Below, one piece after another: positions 27,430-36,089 of a DNA stretch of 64,000 nucleotides; the first letter of the stretch is position 1, and the number at the start of each line of letters is the position of its first letter. The position numbers and the translations under genes are program-made. The stretch is from Streptomyces aurantiogriseus (GTDB lineage Bacteria > Actinomycetota > Actinomycetes > Streptomycetales > Streptomycetaceae). The DNA is taken from NCBI RefSeq assembly GCF_014649375.1, contig NZ_BMSX01000007.1, positions 310,001 through 374,000 of the forward strand. Reading direction: 5' to 3'. The notes beneath the pieces are model-generated. The model made no database searches and was not told the DNA's origin. It saw nothing but the letters and a program-made list of their open reading frames with translations.

Positions 27430-29229
27430 TTACTTCTGCGGGTTCTTCAGACCGAGGTTGACGAAGTCGTACTGACCGCTGTAGCCGTCGGTCGTGTAGA
27501 CGTTCGCCAGGTTGTCCGAGCGCCAGTTGATGAACTTCTCGAACACGAAGGGCAGGTAGTACGCGCCCTCCATGACCTTGTGGTTGATCTCCGTGGCGAT
27601 CTTGGCCTTGCCGGCGTCGTCCAGCGTGTTGACGTACGAGTCGAACAGACCGTCGATCGTCTTGTCGTTGATCAGCGCGTAGTTGTTGTTACCGCTCTGC
27701 TGGATGTACTTGCTGCTCCACAGCGGCAGACCGTAGCCCTGGACGGACGGGAAGTCGGGGCCCCAGCCCATGATGATGATGCCGTAGCCCTTCTTCTTCA
27801 CGTTCTCGGGGCTACCGATGATGCCGGAGGTCTGCGAGCCGTCGTACTGGTCGATCTCGGCGGTGATGCCGATCTTCTTCAGCGACGCCTGCAGGGACTG
27901 GGCGGTGGCCACCTCGACCGGCTTGTTGTTGCGGACCGCGATGGTGGTCTTGAAGCCGTTCGGCTGACCGCAGGCCTTCAGCGCTTCCTTGGCCTTGGCG
28001 ACGTTGCCGTTCTTGTTGGCACCGTTGAGCTCGTACGGGTCGTACTTCTGGCCCTCGGAGCCGGGGACGGACGGCGGCAGCATGTTGGTGCCGATGTCAC
28101 CACCGGCGACGGGGCCGCCGCGCGCGGTCTGCAGCGACACGTGGTCGGCGCCGTAGATGACGGCCTTGCGGCACTCGATGTTGTCGAACGGCTTCACGCT
28201 CTGCGGGAAGACCGCGTAACGGATGTAGCCGGAGACCGGGTTGTCCAGGTTGGCCTTGTGCTGCTTCAGGGCGGTGGTGCGGCCCTGCGGCGACATGCCG
28301 GTCTGGTTGAGGTCGAGGTCCAGGTCACCGCTGATCAGACGCTGGTCCAGCTGGTTGGCGTCCGAGAAGAACTGGATGGTGATCTTGTCCGGGTACGCCT
28401 TGCGGACCGGGTCGGACTCCTGCTTCCAGGAGGTGTTGCGGACCAGGGTGAGGTCCTTGCCCGGGTTGTAGGACTCGAACTTGTACGGCCCCGAGGAGAA
28501 CGGGTGCAGCTGGTACTTGGCCTTCGTGTCCTTGTCCTGGCGGACCGGCGAGGCCGAGATCAGGCCCAGCATCTCCTCGAAGTCCGAGTTGGCCTTCGGG
28601 AGCTTGAAGACGATGGTCTTGTCGTCCGGCGTCTCGATGGCCTTCAGGCCGAGCTTGTCCGCGGAGGTGTCCTTGTACGGGCCCTTGTACGTGCCGTTGG
28701 GGTCGAGCACGTCCTTCAGGTACGTCGGACCGCCGGACAGCACGTCCTGCGCCCACACACGCTCGATGCCGTACTTCACGTCCTTGGACGTGATCGGCTT
28801 GCCGTCCTCCCAGGTGACGCCGTCACGCAGGGTGTACGTGTAGGTCTTGCCGTCGTCGGTGACCTTGGCGAGCCCCGTGGCGAGGTCCGGGGTGAGCTCG
28901 GCGCCGGCCTTGCCGGGCTCCGCCTTGTTCGTGACGAGCTGACGGCTGTAGTAGCGCGCGAAGTTCCACATCATGCCGTAGTAACCGCGCGTGGTGTCCC
29001 AGGAGTCGGCGTCCTGGGCGGCACCGAACTTCAGCGTGCCGCCCTTCTTGGCCAGGGAAGCCTGGGCGACCTTGTTGTTCGCGGCGTCGAAGCCGGCGGC
29101 GCCGTTCTTCGAGCCGCCGTCGCCGTCGTCCGAACCGCCGCCGCACGCCGCCGTGGTCAGCAGCGCGGCGACCGCGGCAGCAGCGGCCAACGCCTGCTTG
29201 CGCCGCCCTGAGGTGCGTTGGGTAGTCAC
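27430..29229 (-). CDS. oligopeptide ABC importer substrate-binding lipoprotein
   Basis: A 599-residue SBP_bac_5-family lipoprotein. The signal (TSGRRKQALAAAAAVAALLT) ends in lipobox TAAC with the acylated Cys at about residue 35, followed by a Gly/Asp linker. The mature part has the family block VTDDGKTYTYTLRDGVTWED and later QLHPFSSGPYKFESYNPGKD. It captures peptides outside the cell for the permease pair. In Streptomyces the related BldK importer controls aerial growth; this operon is a BldK-like paralogue, not clearly BldK itself. Confidence 0.94.
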   Translation of the reverse strand: MTTQRTSGRRKQALAAAAAVAALLTTAACGGGSDDGDGGSKNGAAGFDAANNKVAQASLAKKGGTLKFGAAQDADSWDTTRGYYGMMWNFARYYSRQLVTNKAEPGKAGAELTPDLATGLAKVTDDGKTYTYTLRDGVTWEDGKPITSKDVKYGIERVWAQDVLSGGPTYLKDVLDPNGTYKGPYKDTSADKLGLKAIETPDDKTIVFKLPKANSDFEEMLGLISASPVRQDKDTKAKYQLHPFSSGPYKFESYNPGKDLTLVRNTSWKQESDPVRKAYPDKITIQFFSDANQLDQRLISGDLDLDLNQTGMSPQGRTTALKQHKANLDNPVSGYIRYAVFPQSVKPFDNIECRKAVIYGADHVSLQTARGGPVAGGDIGTNMLPPSVPGSEGQKYDPYELNGANKNGNVAKAKEALKACGQPNGFKTTIAVRNNKPVEVATAQSLQASLKKIGITAEIDQYDGSQTSGIIGSPENVKKKGYGIIIMGWGPDFPSVQGYGLPLWSSKYIQQSGNNNYALINDKTIDGLFDSYVNTLDDAGKAKIATEINHKVMEGAYYLPFVFEKFINWRSDNLANVYTTDGYSGQYDFVNLGLKNPQK

Positions 29230-29297
29230 GATCTCGGATCCTCCGGATTAGATGAGAGACCCCGTGCTGGTGCCACGGGACGCTTGGGTACGGCAGT

Positions 29298-30305
29298 TCA
29301 GCGGGAGCCCTTCGGGTCCAGCGCGTCACGCACGCCGTCGCCGAAGAGGTTGAAGGCAAGAACGGTGATGAAGATCGCCACGCCCGGGACCACCATGTAC
29401 ATGGGGTCCGACTCGAAGTAGTCGATCGCGCTCGAGAGCATCTGCCCCCAGGAGGCCGTGGGCGGCTTGACGCCCACGCCCAGGAAGCTGAGCGCCGCCT
29501 CGGTGAGGATGTTGGTGGGGATCATCATCGTCGTGTACACGACGATCGGGGCGACGAGGTTCGGCAGCAGTTCCTTGAACAGGATGTACAGCCGTCCCGC
29601 GCCCAGCGATCGGGCCGCCTCGACGTACTCGCGCTCACGCAGCGAGAGCGTCTGGCCGCGCACCACGCGTCCGATGTAGGGCCAGCCGAAGAAGCCGATG
29701 ACCAGGATCATCACGAAGACGCGCACGCCCGTGCCGGTCAGCCCCAGCATCTCGTTCGGCATGACGGAGACCAGCGCGATGATGAACAGCAGCTGCGGGA
29801 AGGCCAGCAGGCCGTCCATGACGCGGCTGATGAGGGAGTCCACCCAGCCGCCGAAGAAGCCGGCGAGGATACCCAGGACGGTGCCGAGGATGACGGCCAC
29901 CACGGCCGACATGAAGCCGACCAGCAGGGAGATCCGGGCGCCGTAGAGGATGCGGGCGAAGATGTCGCGGCCGTTGACCGGCTCGACGCCCAGCAGGTGG
30001 TCGCCGCTCACGCCGCCCAGCGAGCCCGTGGGCGTGCCGAACAGCGGGTCGATCAGGTCCTCGTGGTACTCGTTCGGGTCCTGGCCGACCAGGTTGGTGA
30101 TGACCGGGGCGAGCAGGGCGATCACGATGAGCACGAGCACGACGACGCCGCCCGTCAGGGCGAGCTTGTCCCGCTTCAGGCGCTCCCAGGCGATCCGGCC
30201 CAGGGAACGGCCCTGTACGGCCTTAGCGCCCGCGGTGGCGACCGCCGCTTCCTCGGCCGCGCTCGGGGCCGCTTCCGCGGTCGGCTCGTGCAATGGTGCC
30301 GTCAT
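29298..30305 (-). CDS. oligopeptide ABC importer permease (DppC/OppC type)
   Basis: A 335-residue permease, apparently the first gene of the operon (order C-A-B-D-F). An Ala/Glu-rich cytoplasmic leader of about 35 residues precedes SLGRIAWERLKRDKLALTGG, the usual DppC entry. About six helices and the EAA motif (REREYVEAARSLGAGRLYIL) follow. The ATG at 30305 is used; the binding-protein gene follows 68 bases after its stop. Confidence 0.94.
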   Translation of the reverse strand: MTAPLHEPTAEAAPSAAEEAAVATAGAKAVQGRSLGRIAWERLKRDKLALTGGVVVLVLIVIALLAPVITNLVGQDPNEYHEDLIDPLFGTPTGSLGGVSGDHLLGVEPVNGRDIFARILYGARISLLVGFMSAVVAVILGTVLGILAGFFGGWVDSLISRVMDGLLAFPQLLFIIALVSVMPNEMLGLTGTGVRVFVMILVIGFFGWPYIGRVVRGQTLSLREREYVEAARSLGAGRLYILFKELLPNLVAPIVVYTTMMIPTNILTEAALSFLGVGVKPPTASWGQMLSSAIDYFESDPMYMVVPGVAIFITVLAFNLFGDGVRDALDPKGSR

Positions 30306-30701
30306 CTGGCAGGGACCCCTCTCACAACCGGCGGTAGCCGGCCCGCACTTGCCGCGGTAGCGGCGTCATCAGTCCGTCGTACGCAGGGGTGAACCACCCC
30401 TGGAGCGGGAGTCTTCAACGCTTTGGCGATCTGTTGCCAGACTTGGCAGTGAAAGGATGCGTAAACGTGATACGGGCTGCAGGGTTCCGTTATCCGGACG
30501 GTGGGTAACGACCCTCGGACGGTGACCTGTTGGGGCAGAACGGTCTAGAAGCGGACCAACCGCCCCTATCTACGCGCGAAGACGAGCCGTGGCCGCCCCG
30601 CGGGAGGGGGCGACGGACGGCGGACCGGCTGAAGGTTGGGAGAGCGTTGGGGAAGCGTTGAGCGAGGGTTGCCGAAGGCTTGGCGGGGGCTTGGCGGAGC
30701 G
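30306..30701. promoter_or_regulatory. 396-base promoter region of the ABC importer operon
   Basis: No gene is seen. The operon promoter must lie here on the minus strand. A small inverted repeat TGCCA-GACT-TGGCA (30435-30448), about 130 bases upstream of the first start codon, is a possible regulator site. The part nearer the SseB-like gene (30560-30700) is GC-rich, low-complexity 3' flank. Confidence 0.4.
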
Positions 30702-31502
30702 TCAGTAGCGTCCGGCGGGAGGGTAGCCGTAGCCCGCGGCGGGGGCCTGCTGGGCCGGTGCGGCGGGGGCGTGGGCCTCACGGTCGTAGAACGGGCGGGC
30801 GTGCGCCCGCATCCACATCACGACCGGGTCGTAGTCGTCACTCATGGCGACCGTCGACACCGGCAGCCCCTCCGGGACCGCGCCGATCGACTGCTGCATC
30901 ATCGCCCGCACCGCGTCCACGGCCGACGGGGAGGTGTCGTACACGTCGAGCCCGAGAGCGAGGTAGGGCGCGCCCAGGGCCGGCTGCACCCAGGCGCGGC
31001 GCAGCGAGCGCAGGGCCGGGGTGCGATGGGCGTTCTGCGCGAGCAGGGCGTAGAACTGCGGGATCTCGATGGCGGGTTCGGACAGGCGCAGCGGTCCGGC
31101 CGGCTGCCGGTCCAGGCCGGTCGCGATCCGGCGCAGGTCGAGCCAGGGGATGCCGACGCCGCCGCCCGGGGCGTGCGGGTTCAGCCAGAGGCCGTAGTGG
31201 TCCGGGTACAACGTGCGCGCCACGTCCAGGCCGTCGACCACCTCGTACGACCTGTTCCAGCCGCTGGCCGAGAGCTCCTGGGCGGAGGTGACACAGGGGG
31301 CGTAGCCGTGGCCCTCGACCTCCATCGTGCCGTACTGGGCGTCCGGGGAGCCGGCCTGGCCCTGCCACAGCAGCATCCAGACCTGGCCGGTGGTCGGGGT
31401 CGCGAGCGCGCGCAGGAGCGCCTCGTAGGCGTCGTACCGCCCGGGCGTGACCTGGCGCAGCATGTGCTCGACCGTCCCGGCCGCGATGCCGCTGGCGCTC
31501 AC
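30702..31502 (-). CDS. SseB-like protein 1
   Basis: A 266-residue protein of the SseB family (named from enhanced serine sensitivity in E. coli); its biochemical role is unsettled. It has a VEHMLRQVTPGRYDAYEALL N-terminus, the SseB core (EVVDGLDVARTLYPDHYGLW) and a C-terminal SseB-type domain (RAWVQPALGAPYLALGLDV). A Pro/Ala/Tyr-rich tail (APAAGYGYPPAGRY) closes it. GTG 31502 has AAGGGG upstream. A paralogue lies 216 bases upstream on the same strand. Proximity to the glycine/serine operon is suggestive but the genes are 3 kb apart and in opposite orientation. Confidence 0.8.
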   Translation of the reverse strand: MSASGIAAGTVEHMLRQVTPGRYDAYEALLRALATPTTGQVWMLLWQGQAGSPDAQYGTMEVEGHGYAPCVTSAQELSASGWNRSYEVVDGLDVARTLYPDHYGLWLNPHAPGGGVGIPWLDLRRIATGLDRQPAGPLRLSEPAIEIPQFYALLAQNAHRTPALRSLRRAWVQPALGAPYLALGLDVYDTSPSAVDAVRAMMQQSIGAVPEGLPVSTVAMSDDYDPVVMWMRAHARPFYDREAHAPAAPAQQAPAAGYGYPPAGRY

Positions 31503-31718
31503 CTGTACCGCCCCTTCGATTAGTTGCCCCGCTTTATGGAGAACAGCTTAGGTGGCTCCGCCGACAACGGGCGCCCACCGAGGGGTGGGTTTCGCCGTGG
31601 GCGGGTGCGGGGGGCTCCGCCGGCAGCAGGCGCCCACTGAGGGGTCCGTTGTTCGCCGTTGGCGGGTGCGGGTGGTCTTGGGCTGGTCGCGCCGTTCCCC
31701 GCGCCCCTTCAGGCGGGT

Positions 31719-32525
31719 TCACTGAGCCCGCGTGTAGAAGGGCCGCACCCGTTCCTTCAGCCACCTGGCCACCGGGTCCTCCGTCACGTCGAGGAGGACG
31801 AGGTTCACCGGCCACGGGACCGCGACCCTGCCGAGAGCCTTGCCCAGGGCTTCCAGGGGAAGAGCCCTCACGTCTCCCTCCCACTGGGAGAGTTCGACGC
31901 CCACGAACATGACCGGGTCGGCGGTCTCGATGGCGGCGAGGCAGCGGCGGGCGGTGAGGACGACGCCGGTGGCCTCGAACTCGGTGGAGGCGGCGGAGAG
32001 GAAGTCGACAGGGTCGTCCTGCCAGTCGGGCTCGAAGAGGCGGACGCGGCCGCCGCTCGCGGGGCCGTCCAGCGGGGTGCGGCCCACGCGGCACAGCTCG
32101 GCCACGGCCGGCGGGGGCAGCGGGATGCCGACCATGCCGTCCGGGTTCACCGCGATGCCCACCTGCGGCGGCAGCCCGCGGGCGAACTCCACGGCCGGGG
32201 CGATCGTGTACGACATGTGCGAGCCGACGACCTGGCGGAACTGCTCCTCGGAGCTGAAGACGGGCACGTACGCCTGACCGTCGAGCTCCAGCGTGGGCAG
32301 GTCGAGGGGGCCGCTGTGCGGGCCGCCGCCGCTGGGCAGCGGGACCCACAGGAAGCTGCGGCCGAGCACCTCCACGATCCGCCCGGCGGCCCCCGGCACA
32401 CCGAGGGAGGCCGAGAGCACCTCCTCCAGCTCGTTGCCGGGCCATCCGCCGTGCGAATGGGGGTGCGCCTGTGCCGGAAAGTCCGCGGAGAAGTTCGCCG
32501 GGAAGTCCGCCGGGGGGAAATCCAT
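31719..32525 (-). CDS. SseB-like protein 2
   Basis: A 268-residue paralogue of the neighbouring SseB-like protein. The segment LELDGQAYVPVFSSEEQFRQ is the SseB core entry, and GLPPQVGIAVNPDGMVGIPL follows. The C-terminal domain contains VVLTARRCLAAIETADPVMF and ends VARWLKERVRPFYTRAQ, similar to the VMWMRAHARPFYDRE end of the first copy. ATG 32525 was chosen because upstream frame is low-complexity Arg/Pro sequence. A Phe/Pro/Ala N-terminal stretch with FPA repeats precedes the domain. Confidence 0.8.
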   Translation of the reverse strand: MDFPPADFPANFSADFPAQAHPHSHGGWPGNELEEVLSASLGVPGAAGRIVEVLGRSFLWVPLPSGGGPHSGPLDLPTLELDGQAYVPVFSSEEQFRQVVGSHMSYTIAPAVEFARGLPPQVGIAVNPDGMVGIPLPPPAVAELCRVGRTPLDGPASGGRVRLFEPDWQDDPVDFLSAASTEFEATGVVLTARRCLAAIETADPVMFVGVELSQWEGDVRALPLEALGKALGRVAVPWPVNLVLLDVTEDPVARWLKERVRPFYTRAQ

Positions 32526-32691
32526 CTGTCTACCGCCTGCTGGGAACCACTGCTGTGGCTGAAAGGCTAGCGGGTGCCGGGGCCGGACCTTCAGCTCGTG
32601 AGACTCCGCCGCCGCGGGGGGCTGTGCCGGCCGACTCGGGTTGCGCCGCCTGCACCCGGCCGACGCGGTCCGCGACGAGCCATGACGTGCA

Positions 32692-32810
32692 GGGTGCGGG
32701 GCTGAGGCGGGCCCCGGCCGCGGATCCACACCGCGCGGTGGGCTGCGCCGGGTGCGGGGGCCGAGGCGGGCCCTGGCCGGCGGATCCACACCGCGCGGTG
32801 GGCTGCGCCC
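32692..32810. repeat. two 60-bp tandem repeats
   Basis: Two copies of a 59-60 base unit containing CGGATCCACACCGCGCGGTG (at 32721 and 32781), in a 668-base spacer (32526-33193) with no supportable gene. Related fragments containing CGGCCGACTCGGG occur on both sides (32630 and 32812). Confidence 0.75.
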
Positions 32811-33089
32811 GGCCGACTCGGGGGTGCCTGGGGGCGGCCTTCACTCCGCGAGACACCGCGAAACCGATCCGGGGCGGTGGCACTGCACCCGACCGGCCGA
32901 TGCGCGAAGGGCCCTCAACCCGCCGGACCGCGGCGGCGCCGGGTGCTGTGGCCGGCCGCGTTCACTGGCGTGTGCGACGGGCCCTCGGTTGGGAAGGGCA
33001 GACCGCCGCAGCCTTTCCGCACCCGTCCAAGCCGCACCGACACAGGGGGCCGCCCAGTCGCGCTCGCAGGTGCGGGGCGGCCGGCCTCG

Positions 33090-33150
33090 GATCGGATGGG
33101 CGATCGGATGGGCGATCGGGTGGGCGGATCGGGTGGGCGGATCGGTGCGG
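33090..33150. repeat. five 12-13-bp tandem repeats of GATCGGRTGGGC type
   Basis: Units start at 33090, 33102, 33114, 33127 and 33140: GATCGGATGGGC twice, GATCGGGTGGGCG twice, then a degenerate GATCGGTGCGG. The array lies 44 bases beyond the stop of the P-loop ATPase gene. Confidence 0.8.
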
Positions 33151-33193
33151 CCTGGGTGCGGGTGGCGCGGGTGGGCGGGTCGGTTGTGGGGGC

Positions 33194-33862
33194 TCAGCCG
33201 GTGAAGGCGATGCGGCGCAGGGCGTTCGCTGCGGGGCGGTCGAGGAGGATCGCGGAGTCGCAGCCCGCGGGGAGGCGGCCCTTTTCGACTGCCCGGAGCA
33301 GGCGGGAGGCGGCGCGGCGGTGGCGGAGGAAGGCGTAGCGGGAGACGCCTCGCCCGCGTTCGCGTTGGCCCTCCAGGGCCGTGTCCGGGGTGACGTCCAG
33401 CAGGAGCAGGTGCAGGGTGCCGCCGCGGCGGCGGGCCGCGCGGGTCAGCCAGCCGCGGACCCAGGCCTGTGTGCCGCAGTCGTGCACCACGACGCCCTCG
33501 CCGGCGCGCAGGGCGCGGCGCAGGCCGGCGTAGTGGGCGAGGCGGACGACGGGGCGGTAGAGCGCGTACGGCAGGAAGCCGGGCATACGGGCGTCCCAGC
33601 GGTCACGCGTGTCCTGGGAGTCGATGCGGACGCCCTTGACCGTGCGCTTCATCAGCGTGGACTTGCCGCTGCCGGGCAGGCCCGTGATCACCACCAGGTC
33701 GCGAGGGCCGAACAGCAGGCCGTGTGGGCTGTGGCCGCCGCGCTCGCGCAGGTCGCGGACGACAGGGGCGGGCCGTGCGCCGCACGCCTCCCGGGTGGGA
33801 ACCGTCGGCTGCGCTGGCAGCGCGAGAGCCGAGGTCGTCGCGTATGCCGTGGTCCTGTTCAC
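33194..33862 (-). CDS. P-loop ATPase (polynucleotide-kinase-like AAA_33)
   Basis: A 222-residue ATPase with Walker A in DLVVITGLPGSGKSTLMKR and a lid-type Arg segment RHRRAASRLLRAVEKGRLPA. The layout (P-loop, DSQDTRDRW, VVVHDCGTQAWVRGW, LHLLLLDVTPDTALEGQRER) is that of small kinases such as the AAA_33/zeta-toxin-like group, which phosphorylate small molecules or nucleic acid ends. The substrate is unknown. GTG 33862 is the likely start, divergent from the glycine riboswitch. No antitoxin gene is beside it, so a toxin role is not supported. Confidence 0.78.
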   Translation of the reverse strand: MNRTTAYATTSALALPAQPTVPTREACGARPAPVVRDLRERGGHSPHGLLFGPRDLVVITGLPGSGKSTLMKRTVKGVRIDSQDTRDRWDARMPGFLPYALYRPVVRLAHYAGLRRALRAGEGVVVHDCGTQAWVRGWLTRAARRRGGTLHLLLLDVTPDTALEGQRERGRGVSRYAFLRHRRAASRLLRAVEKGRLPAGCDSAILLDRPAANALRRIAFTG

Positions 33863-34045
33863 CGTGATCGTCCTCCCCTGGGGTCAGACAAGTCTTCTCC
33901 CCATCGAGCGTAAAGAGAAGGTAATGCGCGGTGTCTTCCGTTTTCGTGCGCGTACCGCCACAAGCCGGTTACAGATGCGGCCTGCCATGATCGAGCGTGT
34001 CGTGCGATGATGTGCGCGCCAACTGCATACCGGCCGTTTGAATCC

Positions 34046-34296
34046 GCGCGGGAGAGTTCCCGGCACAGCTGTGACAGCCGCAGCTTCGCCGGGGCGCCGA
34101 AGGAGCAAGTCCCTCCCTTGAATCTCTCAGGCCCCGTTACCGCGCGGGCGAGGCACATCTGAAAAGCGGGCCGCTCCCCGTCCGGGACGGCTCCACCCAA
34201 GGTGCAAGCCACGATCAGGTGATCCGGCGCGATCATTCGCGCTCCGTCACGATCATGGCGAACCTCTCAGGTTCCGATGACAGATGGGGAGGAACG
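34046..34296 (+). promoter_or_regulatory. tandem glycine riboswitch
   Basis: Two glycine aptamers in series in the leader of gcvT. Aptamer 1: GCGGGAGAG near 34046, CGCCGAAGGAGCAA at 34095-34108, AATCTCTCAGGC at 34121-34132, and the closing ACATCTGAAAAGCGGG about 34155-34170. Aptamer 2: CCACCCAAGGTGCAAGCC at 34193-34210, a variable stem containing GGCGCGATCATTCGCGC, then GAACCTCTCAGGTTCCGATG and ACAGATGGGG ending near 34290. These are the conserved cores of the family. The 72 bases before gcvT (34297-34368) are the expression platform and include the self-complementary CCCGCGCGGG. In this family, glycine binding usually turns expression on. Confidence 0.92.
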
Positions 34297-34368
34297 ACCT
34301 CGCCTTCCCCCACGCTCGGCTTCGCCCGCGCGGGAGGGATCCCCATCGCCCTGGGAGACGAACGCCCG

Positions 34369-35496
34369 ATGAGCAGTACCCCACTCCGTCATACCGCCCT
34401 CGACGCCCTGCATCGTTCGCTCGGCGCGACGATGACCGACTTCGCCGGCTGGGACATGCCCCTGCGCTACGGCTCCGAGCGCGACGAGCACAACGCCGTG
34501 CGGACGAAGGCCGGGCTGTTCGACCTCTCCCACATGGGCGAGATCACCGTGACCGGGCCGGAGGCGGCGTCCTTCCTGAACTTCGCGCTCGTCGGCAACA
34601 TCGCCTCCGTCGGCGTCGGCCGCGCCCGCTACACCATGATCTGCCGCGCCGACGGCGGCATCCTGGACGACCTGATCGTCTACCGGCTCGCCGAGACCGA
34701 GGCCCCCGAGTACCTGGTCGTCGCCAACGCCTCCAACGCGCAGGTCGTGCTGGACGCGCTGACCGAGCGTGCGGCCGGCTTCGACGCCGAGGTGCGTGAC
34801 GACCGGGACCACTACGCGCTGATCGCCGTCCAGGGTCCCGAGTCCCCGGGCATCCTCGCGTCCCTCACCGACGCCGACCTCGACGGTCTGAAGTACTACG
34901 CCGGGCTGCCCGGCACCGTCGCCGGGGTCCCGGCGCTGATCGCGCGCACCGGCTACACCGGTGAGGACGGCTTCGAGCTGTTCGTGAAGCCGGAGCACGC
35001 GGTGGAGCTGTGGCAGGCCCTGACCAAGGCCGGCGAGGGCGTCGGCCTGGTCCCCTGCGGCCTGTCCTGCCGGGACACGCTGCGCCTGGAGGCGGGCATG
35101 CCGCTGTACGGGCACGAGCTGTCGACCGGGCTGACCCCCTTCGACGCCGGGCTCGGCCGGGTGGTGAAGTTCGAGAAGGAGGGCGACTTCGTGGGGCGCG
35201 CGGCCCTCGCCGAGGCCGCCGAGCGGGCCGAGAGCAACCCGCCGCGCGTCCTCGTCGGCCTGGTCGCCGAGGGCCGCCGTGTCCCGCGCGCCGGGTACGC
35301 GGTCGTCGCCGGCGGCGAGGTGATCGGCGAGGTCACCTCCGGCGCCCCCTCCCCCACGCTGGGCAAGCCGATCGCCATGGCGTACGTCGACGCCGCGCAC
35401 GCCGCGCCGGGCACGCCGGGTGTCGGCGTGGACATCCGGGGCAGCCACGAGCCGTACGAGGTCGTGGCGCTGCCGTTCTACAAGCGTCAGAAGTAG
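34369..35496 (+). CDS. gcvT: glycine cleavage system T protein (aminomethyltransferase)
   Basis: A 375-residue protein that transfers the methylene group from lipoyl-GcvH to tetrahydrofolate and releases ammonia. Visible family blocks: GATMTDFAGWDMPLRYGSE, DLSHMGEITVTGPEA, YTGEDGFELFVKPE and CGLSCRDTLRLEAGMPLYGH. ATG 34369 has GGGAGA upstream and matches the family start; longer frames upstream run through the riboswitch and are not real. First gene of gcvT-gcvH-glyA-sdaA. Confidence 0.97.
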   Translation: MSSTPLRHTALDALHRSLGATMTDFAGWDMPLRYGSERDEHNAVRTKAGLFDLSHMGEITVTGPEAASFLNFALVGNIASVGVGRARYTMICRADGGILDDLIVYRLAETEAPEYLVVANASNAQVVLDALTERAAGFDAEVRDDRDHYALIAVQGPESPGILASLTDADLDGLKYYAGLPGTVAGVPALIARTGYTGEDGFELFVKPEHAVELWQALTKAGEGVGLVPCGLSCRDTLRLEAGMPLYGHELSTGLTPFDAGLGRVVKFEKEGDFVGRAALAEAAERAESNPPRVLVGLVAEGRRVPRAGYAVVAGGEVIGEVTSGAPSPTLGKPIAMAYVDAAHAAPGTPGVGVDIRGSHEPYEVVALPFYKRQK

Positions 35497-35531
35497 AGAC
35501 TCGTAGGGACTCGGCCGTAAGGACTCGGCCG

Positions 35532-35575
35532 GAGACCAGCGAGAGGCCGACGAGAGACCAGCGAGAGGCCGGCGA
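35532..35575. repeat. two 22-bp tandem repeats after gcvT
   Basis: GAGACCAGCGAGAGGCCGNC followed by GA, twice (35532 and 35554), differing at one base. Just before them is a shorter duplicated GGACTCGGCCG element (35509-35531). They fill part of the 200-base gcvT-gcvH spacer. Confidence 0.75.
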
Positions 35576-35696
35576 GACCGGCCGGCGACCGAGAGCGGTC
35601 CGGGCGCGTGACCCTGCGCACATGTCCGCTGCTCACGCACGTTTTCAGCAGTCACCCATTCATCAGCACTCCCCCGCGTACAGGAGAATTCAGGCC

Positions 35697-36074
35697 ATGA
35701 GCAACCCCCAGCAGCTGCGCTACAGCAAGGAGCACGAGTGGCTGTCGGCCGCCGAGGACGGCGTGTCGACGGTCGGCATCACGGAGCACGCGGCCAACGC
35801 GCTCGGCGACGTGGTCTTCGTCCAGCTCCCCGAGGTCGGTGACTCGGTGACCGCGGGCGAGTCCTGCGGCGAGCTGGAGTCGACCAAGTCGGTCAGCGAG
35901 CTGTACTCGCCGGTCGACGGTGAGGTCGTCGAGGTCAACCAGGACGTCGCCGACGACCCGTCGCTGGTGAACTCCGCCCCCTTCGAGGGCGGGTGGCTGT
36001 TCAAGGTACGCGTCACGGGCGAGCAGGAGGAGCTGCTGTCCGCCGACGAGTACACCGCCTACACCGCCGGCTGA
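35697..36074 (+). CDS. gcvH: glycine cleavage system H protein (lipoyl carrier)
   Basis: A 125-residue carrier. The lipoyl-lysine is Lys64 in GELESTKSVSELYSPVDGEV, with the usual RYSKEHEWL start and EGGWLFKVRV end. It shuttles the aminomethyl group between GcvP, GcvT and Lpd. ATG 35697 has AGGAGAATT upstream. It lies 200 bases after gcvT and 15 bases before glyA. Confidence 0.97.
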   Translation: MSNPQQLRYSKEHEWLSAAEDGVSTVGITEHAANALGDVVFVQLPEVGDSVTAGESCGELESTKSVSELYSPVDGEVVEVNQDVADDPSLVNSAPFEGGWLFKVRVTGEQEELLSADEYTAYTAG

Positions 36075-36089
36075 GGAGTCGTACGACGC

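Noticed and set aside
30306..30701. Small RNA or riboswitch before the oligopeptide operon
   Set aside because: No conserved aptamer pattern was seen, only a 5-bp inverted repeat.
33194..33862. Zeta-toxin/antitoxin system
   Set aside because: The P-loop kinase resembles that superfamily in outline, but no antitoxin gene is adjacent and toxin-specific motifs were not recognised.
34219..34368. N-terminal extension of gcvT
   Set aside because: The extra codons run through the second glycine aptamer; family homology and a ribosome site begin at 34369.
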